Positions 61,043 to 64,000 of a stretch of 64,000 nucleotides of DNA are shown one piece after another; position 1 is the stretch's first letter, and each line of letters starts with the position of its first letter. Below the pieces are notes generated by a model, which was given only the letters and a program-made list of their open reading frames with translations, made no database searches and was not told the origin of the DNA. The stretch is from the NCBI RefSeq assembly GCF_013204885.1, contig NZ_JABMKX010000004.1, positions 389,190-453,189 on the forward strand. The letters run 5' to 3'. The position numbers and the translations under genes were made by a program. The DNA is from Paenibacillus tritici. GTDB lineage: Bacteria > Bacillota > Bacilli > Paenibacillales > Paenibacillaceae.

Positions 61043-61604
61043 AGCGCTGATTGAAGAGGTATCCGGCCAGATGCCGGACAAACGCTGGAAGCATACCCTC
61101 GGTGTGATGGAAGCCTCTGTGAAGCTGGCGCAGCGCTATGGCGCTGATCCTGAGCGGGCCGAGACGGCGGCGATTCTGCACGATGTCGCCAAGTACTGGC
61201 CTGTAGAACAGATGCGTGAGATCATTGAGCAGAACGGGCTGAACACCGGGCTTTTGAAATACGATAAGCAGCTATGGCATGCCGAGGTGGGCGCTTTTGC
61301 CGCTGAGCATGATTATGGAATTACGGATACTGAGGTACTGGATGCCATCCGTTACCATACCTCGGGCCGGGAGAACATGAGCCTGCTGGAGCGGATCGTC
61401 TGTCTGGCCGATTATATCGAGCCTGGACGGGACTTCCCCGGTGTGGATGAGATACGCAGGCTGGCTAAAGTCAGTCTGGAGGAAGGGCTTATTGCAGGAC
61501 TGGATTCCACCATCAGCCTGCTGCTGGAGAGACGCCGGATCGTGTTCCCGCTTACGGTGCTGGCGCGCAACGATTTAGTAAGAATATTGGAGGATAAACG
61601 ATGA
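61026..61604 (+). CDS. yqeK: HD-domain hydrolase YqeK (Ap4A hydrolase type)
   Basis: Metal-dependent HD phosphohydrolase; YqeK relatives cleave diadenosine tetraphosphate symmetrically. The HD ligands are in RWKHTLGVMEAS (His near residue 22), AAILHDVAKYW (His-Asp near residue 51) and the following helices. The ATG at 61026 has AAAGGAG upstream inside nadD. 192 aa. Overlaps rsfS by 4 bases. Confidence 0.93.
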   Translation: MEYSREALIEEVSGQMPDKRWKHTLGVMEASVKLAQRYGADPERAETAAILHDVAKYWPVEQMREIIEQNGLNTGLLKYDKQLWHAEVGAFAAEHDYGITDTEVLDAIRYHTSGRENMSLLERIVCLADYIEPGRDFPGVDEIRRLAKVSLEEGLIAGLDSTISLLLERRRIVFPLTVLARNDLVRILEDKR

Positions 61605-61948
61605 GTGTACAATCTAACAAGCTTCTGGAACTGGCTCTGAACGCCGTTCAAGATAAAAAAGCAATGAACGTGGTGGCCCTGGATCTGCGCAATGTGTCGC
61701 CGATCAGTGATTATTTCATCATCTGCCACGGTAATTCCGATACCCAGGTTCAGGCGATTGCCACTGAGGTACGCAAGGTAGTCCATGAAGCAGGCGGTAT
61801 GATCAAGGGCATCGAGGGAATGGACGCGGCTCGCTGGGTTCTGATGGACCTTGGCGATGTCATTGTCCATGTCTTCCACCGCGATGAACGCGAATATTAC
61901 AATATTGAGCGTCTGTGGTCCGATGCCAAGGTCGTGGAGACGGTATGA
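61601..61948 (+). CDS. rsfS: Ribosomal silencing factor RsfS
   Basis: Binds ribosomal protein uL14 and keeps the subunits apart during slow growth. Family landmarks VVALDLRNVSPISDYFIICHGNSDTQVQAIA and WVLMDLGDVIVHVFHRDEREYYNIERLW. 115 aa. Translationally coupled at both ends (overlaps of 4 bases). Confidence 0.95.
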   Translation: MSVQSNKLLELALNAVQDKKAMNVVALDLRNVSPISDYFIICHGNSDTQVQAIATEVRKVVHEAGGMIKGIEGMDAARWVLMDLGDVIVHVFHRDEREYYNIERLWSDAKVVETV

Positions 61949-62865
61949 GTCTGATTGCTGGAACTACGGTTACGCTTGAAGTCATGCGGGAGGTATCCCC
62001 TTACGGATACTTTCTGAGCGCGGGCGACCAGGATATCATGCTTCACTACACGGAGCTTGTGGGCAGCAAGCCGAAGATCGGCGACAAGGTGGAGGTATTC
62101 ATCTTCTTCGATACCGAGGATCGTCCTGCCGCTACAATGAAGAAGCCTTACCTGACGCTGGGCGAGATGGCGCTGCTTGAAGTGGCCGATATTCATCCGC
62201 GTCTGGGCTGCTTCCTGGAGATGGGACTGGGACGGCAGCTGCTGCTGCCGCTCGGCGAGCTTCCTGAACTGGTGGAGCTGCGCCCGCAGATTGGAGACAA
62301 GGTCTTCGCGATCATGGAGCATGACAAGCAGGGCCGTCTTCGGGCCAAGCTGGCCGGAGAGCAGGAGCTTGCGCCGCTGGCGCTGCCCGCACCGGAGTCC
62401 TGGCAGGGGCAGACGGTATCTGCCCGGGTGTATAAGCCGCTGCAGATGGGCACCTTCGTGCTTGTAGACGCCGGTGTGCTGGGCTTCGGCATTATCGGCA
62501 TGGTTCACTCCTCCGAGCGCAGCCGCCTGCTGCGTCTGGGCGAAGTGATTGAAGCGCGTGTAGCGCATATCCGTGAGGACGGACGCGTCAACCTCAGCAT
62601 GGGCCACCGCAAGGAAGTGGGCCGTGATGTGGATTCAGCGGCATTGCTTGATTTCCTGGCTTCCCGGCCGGGCGGCGGAATGCCTTATTCGGATGCTACA
62701 CCGCCGGATATCATCAAGCAGCGCTTCGGGATCAGCAAGTCTGCGTTCAAGCGTGCGCTGGGCAAGCTGATGAAGGAAGGCCTGGTTGTCCAGAAGGAGA
62801 ACTGGACCTATCTGGCCACACGTGAAGAGGAATCCTCCGAGCCGGAATCGGATGACAACCAATAG
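61945..62865 (+). CDS. CvfB-like RNA-binding protein with S1 domains
   Basis: S1-like protein of the CvfB/YitL family, thought to bind RNA and affect virulence or stress regulation in Staphylococcus. Three S1-like segments are visible (TVTLEVMREVSPYGYFLSAG; EVADIHPRLGCFLEMGL; HIREDGRVNLSM) and a C-terminal winged helix (IKQRFGISKSAFKRALGKLMKEGLV). The ATG at 61945 overlaps the rsfS stop. 306 aa. Ends with an acidic tail. Confidence 0.88.
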   Translation: MSLIAGTTVTLEVMREVSPYGYFLSAGDQDIMLHYTELVGSKPKIGDKVEVFIFFDTEDRPAATMKKPYLTLGEMALLEVADIHPRLGCFLEMGLGRQLLLPLGELPELVELRPQIGDKVFAIMEHDKQGRLRAKLAGEQELAPLALPAPESWQGQTVSARVYKPLQMGTFVLVDAGVLGFGIIGMVHSSERSRLLRLGEVIEARVAHIREDGRVNLSMGHRKEVGRDVDSAALLDFLASRPGGGMPYSDATPPDIIKQRFGISKSAFKRALGKLMKEGLVVQKENWTYLATREEESSEPESDDNQ

Positions 62866-62886
62866 TATAGAGAAAGCGGTGTAGCA

Positions 62887-63657
62887 GTGTCTTCCTATGG
62901 CAAATTTGCTTATGTATACGATGAGCTTATGGCGGATATGCCGTACCCGGAGTGGCTGGCCTTTGCCGAGACGGCATGGAGTAAGTACGGCAAGCCGCGT
63001 ACGGTAGCCGAACTCGGCTGCGGTACCGGCAGCCTGACTATTCCGCTGGCTGCGGCAGGCTATCACATGACGGGGATCGATCTCTCTTCGGACATGCTGG
63101 CAGTAGCCCAGCGCAAGCTGGAGCAGCAGCCGCAGGGACGGCGTTTTTTGCGGGAGGGGAGTGTACTCTGGGTCAGACAGAACATGAAGGAATGGGAATT
63201 GCCCGAGCTGGTGGATTCCGTCATCTCCTTCTGTGATTGCCTGAATTATGTGCTGGAAGAGCAGGACATTACGGAGGTATTCTCCAGTACGTATGCCGGA
63301 CTGAAGCCGGGCGGCACCTTCTTATTCGATGTTCATCATCCGAATACGCTGATCCGTTATGAGGAAGAGCAGCCTTTTGTACTGGATGAGCCTAATGTAT
63401 CCTATATCTGGACCTGTGAGCTGGATGAGCCGCGCCGTGAGATTGAGCATCATCTATCCATCTTCGCCCGTGAAGAGGGCAGCCGGGATGTGTACCGCCG
63501 GTTCGAAGAGACCCATACCCAGCGTGCCTATGACCCGGAGTGGATGAAGCAGGAGCTGCTGAAGGCGGGCTTCAGCGGGGTGTCGGTCTATGCGGACTTC
63601 GAGTGGACCCCTGCAGATGATTCCTCGCAACGTTTGTTCTATGTAGCTGTGAAATGA
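62887..63657 (+). CDS. Class I SAM-dependent methyltransferase, YqeM-like
   Basis: Rossmann-fold methyltransferase. Motif I is VAELGCGTGSLTIPLAAAG near residue 39, followed by GIDLSSDMLAVAQ; the post-core segment LKPGGTFLFDVHHPNT is typical. 256 aa. GTG start with a weak site (GAAAGCGG). It occupies the yqeM position at the end of the yqeG cluster. Substrate unknown. Confidence 0.88.
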   Translation: MSSYGKFAYVYDELMADMPYPEWLAFAETAWSKYGKPRTVAELGCGTGSLTIPLAAAGYHMTGIDLSSDMLAVAQRKLEQQPQGRRFLREGSVLWVRQNMKEWELPELVDSVISFCDCLNYVLEEQDITEVFSSTYAGLKPGGTFLFDVHHPNTLIRYEEEQPFVLDEPNVSYIWTCELDEPRREIEHHLSIFAREEGSRDVYRRFEETHTQRAYDPEWMKQELLKAGFSGVSVYADFEWTPADDSSQRLFYVAVK

Positions 63658-63659
63658 AG

Positions 63660-63747
63660 CTACTTAAGAATTGATCTGGAAGCGTAGTCGTCACTACAGA
63701 GAACATTTGGACTTCCGGCCGCTGTTGTCTGCAGATTTCTTGATTTA
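63660..63747. repeat. Dispersed element, half copy of the palindrome at 48344
   Basis: GAACATTTGGACTTCCGGCC, GCTGTTGTC and CAGATTTCTTGATTTAA are shared with 48300-48395, as is the preceding CTTAAG...GAAGC...TCGTCACT segment. The right half of the palindrome is absent; the terminator stem begins where it would be. A further fragment (GTAGTCGTCA) sits at the very end of the window. Confidence 0.7.
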
Positions 63748-63795
63748 ATAAGAGGTCCTTACCCGAATTGGGTAAGGGCCTTATTCGTTCTTTTA
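63747..63795 (+). terminator. Terminator of the yqeG cluster
   Basis: AATAAGAGGTCCTTACCC pairs with GGGTAAGGGCCTTATT around GAATT and is followed by CGTTCTTTT. Confidence 0.85.
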
Positions 63796-63830
63796 ACTGT
63801 GCACGATCAGCCTGAAATGTATGCGAAAAC

Positions 63831-63913
63831 GGGTAGGCCAAATGAAATCGGAAAACCGAACACAATGGGACCGGGAGCGCCGGGTAGGCCAAATGTAATC
63901 GAAAAACAGGCAT
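63831..63913. repeat. Second 51-bp repeat family, two units
   Basis: GGGTAGGCCAAATG followed by AATCGNAAAAC occurs at 63831 and 63882, exactly 51 bases apart. The sequence is unrelated to the GTGGGC family. The rest of the window to 64000 has no recognised gene. Confidence 0.7.
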
Positions 63914-64000
63914 GACAAGACAGAGGCCTTGTCACCCCCAGGAATGAAAATAAGTGGGTGGCATCCGTCGCATCCATTCTAAAAGATGCTGTAGTCGTCA

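Noticed and set aside
1..64000. tRNA, rRNA, insertion sequences or prophage genes
   Set aside because: No tRNA-like cloverleaf, rRNA stretch, transposase or phage structural gene was recognised when reading both strands; a tRNAscan and ISfinder search would be needed to be certain.

Overview
The window reads as a chromosomal segment of a Paenibacillus-type Gram-positive, endospore-forming bacterium. The evidence is consistent AGGAGG-type ribosome binding sites with many TTG and GTG starts, a spoVAC-spoVAD-spoVAE block, the Bacillales order yqeG-yqeH-aroE-yhbY-nadD-yqeK-rsfS, CUT1 sugar ABC importers without their own ATPase paired with YesM/YesN-like or membrane-bound AraC regulators, and several intracellular glycoside hydrolases. 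The species assignment is inference from gene content. No rRNA, tRNA, phage, transposase or CRISPR array was seen.

Layout. 1-1280: end of a pectin-type unit (GH105 hydrolase) and its terminator. 1287-4168: five minus-strand housekeeping or resistance-type genes (two GNAT acetyltransferases, an APH-like kinase, DinB, GrpB). 4288-14477: myo-inositol catabolism in two transcription units, iolG-iolB and iolC-iolA-iolD-iolE, with a LacI-family regulator between them. Both units start from near-identical promoters, each with the same GGTTAAGCGCTTACC operator just downstream. 14486-16130: repeat-rich non-coding DNA. 16252-25284: membrane-bound AraC regulator, LplA/LplB/LplC-type importer, a TIM-barrel isomerase and an unrecognised alpha/alpha-barrel enzyme. 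25330-26182: more repeats. 26444-31144: small His/Gly-rich membrane protein, an AraC regulator with a low-complexity insert, and divergent GH3 beta-glucosidase. 31239-40850: GH30 enzyme, YesM/YesN two-component system, CUT1 importer and GH42 beta-galactosidase, with two consensus CcpA (cre) sites. 40938-41780: guanidine-I (ykkC) riboswitch controlling a paired SMR exporter. 41889-48293: aldo/keto reductase and the mannitol operon mtlA-mtlR-mtlF-mtlD. 48609-49682: M42 aminopeptidase (minus strand). 49754-52112: spoVA locus led by a small unannotated membrane protein. 52997-57472: MoxR-DUF58-transglutaminase module. 57539-63657: conserved ribosome-assembly, NAD and shikimate cluster. 63658-64000: repeats.

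The most unusual content is non-coding. Three separate loci (14600-15595, 25524-25975, 52119-52850) carry arrays of a 51-bp unit, about 40 units in all, and I found no break in the 51-bp register inside any array. A common backbone carries one of two different short hairpins in the same slot, so the fold and position are kept while the hairpin sequence is exchanged. A fourth locus (63831-63913) has a different sequence with the same 51-bp period. Other repeats are a 23-bp TATAAT-bearing array ahead of the membrane AraC gene, a ~195-bp dispersed element present twice in opposite orientation, and a palindromic element near 48344 with a half copy near 63660.

Overall this is a carbohydrate-scavenging accessory region embedded between core sporulation and housekeeping clusters. 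Coordinates of starts were chosen from ribosome binding site spacing read by eye; no database search was possible.
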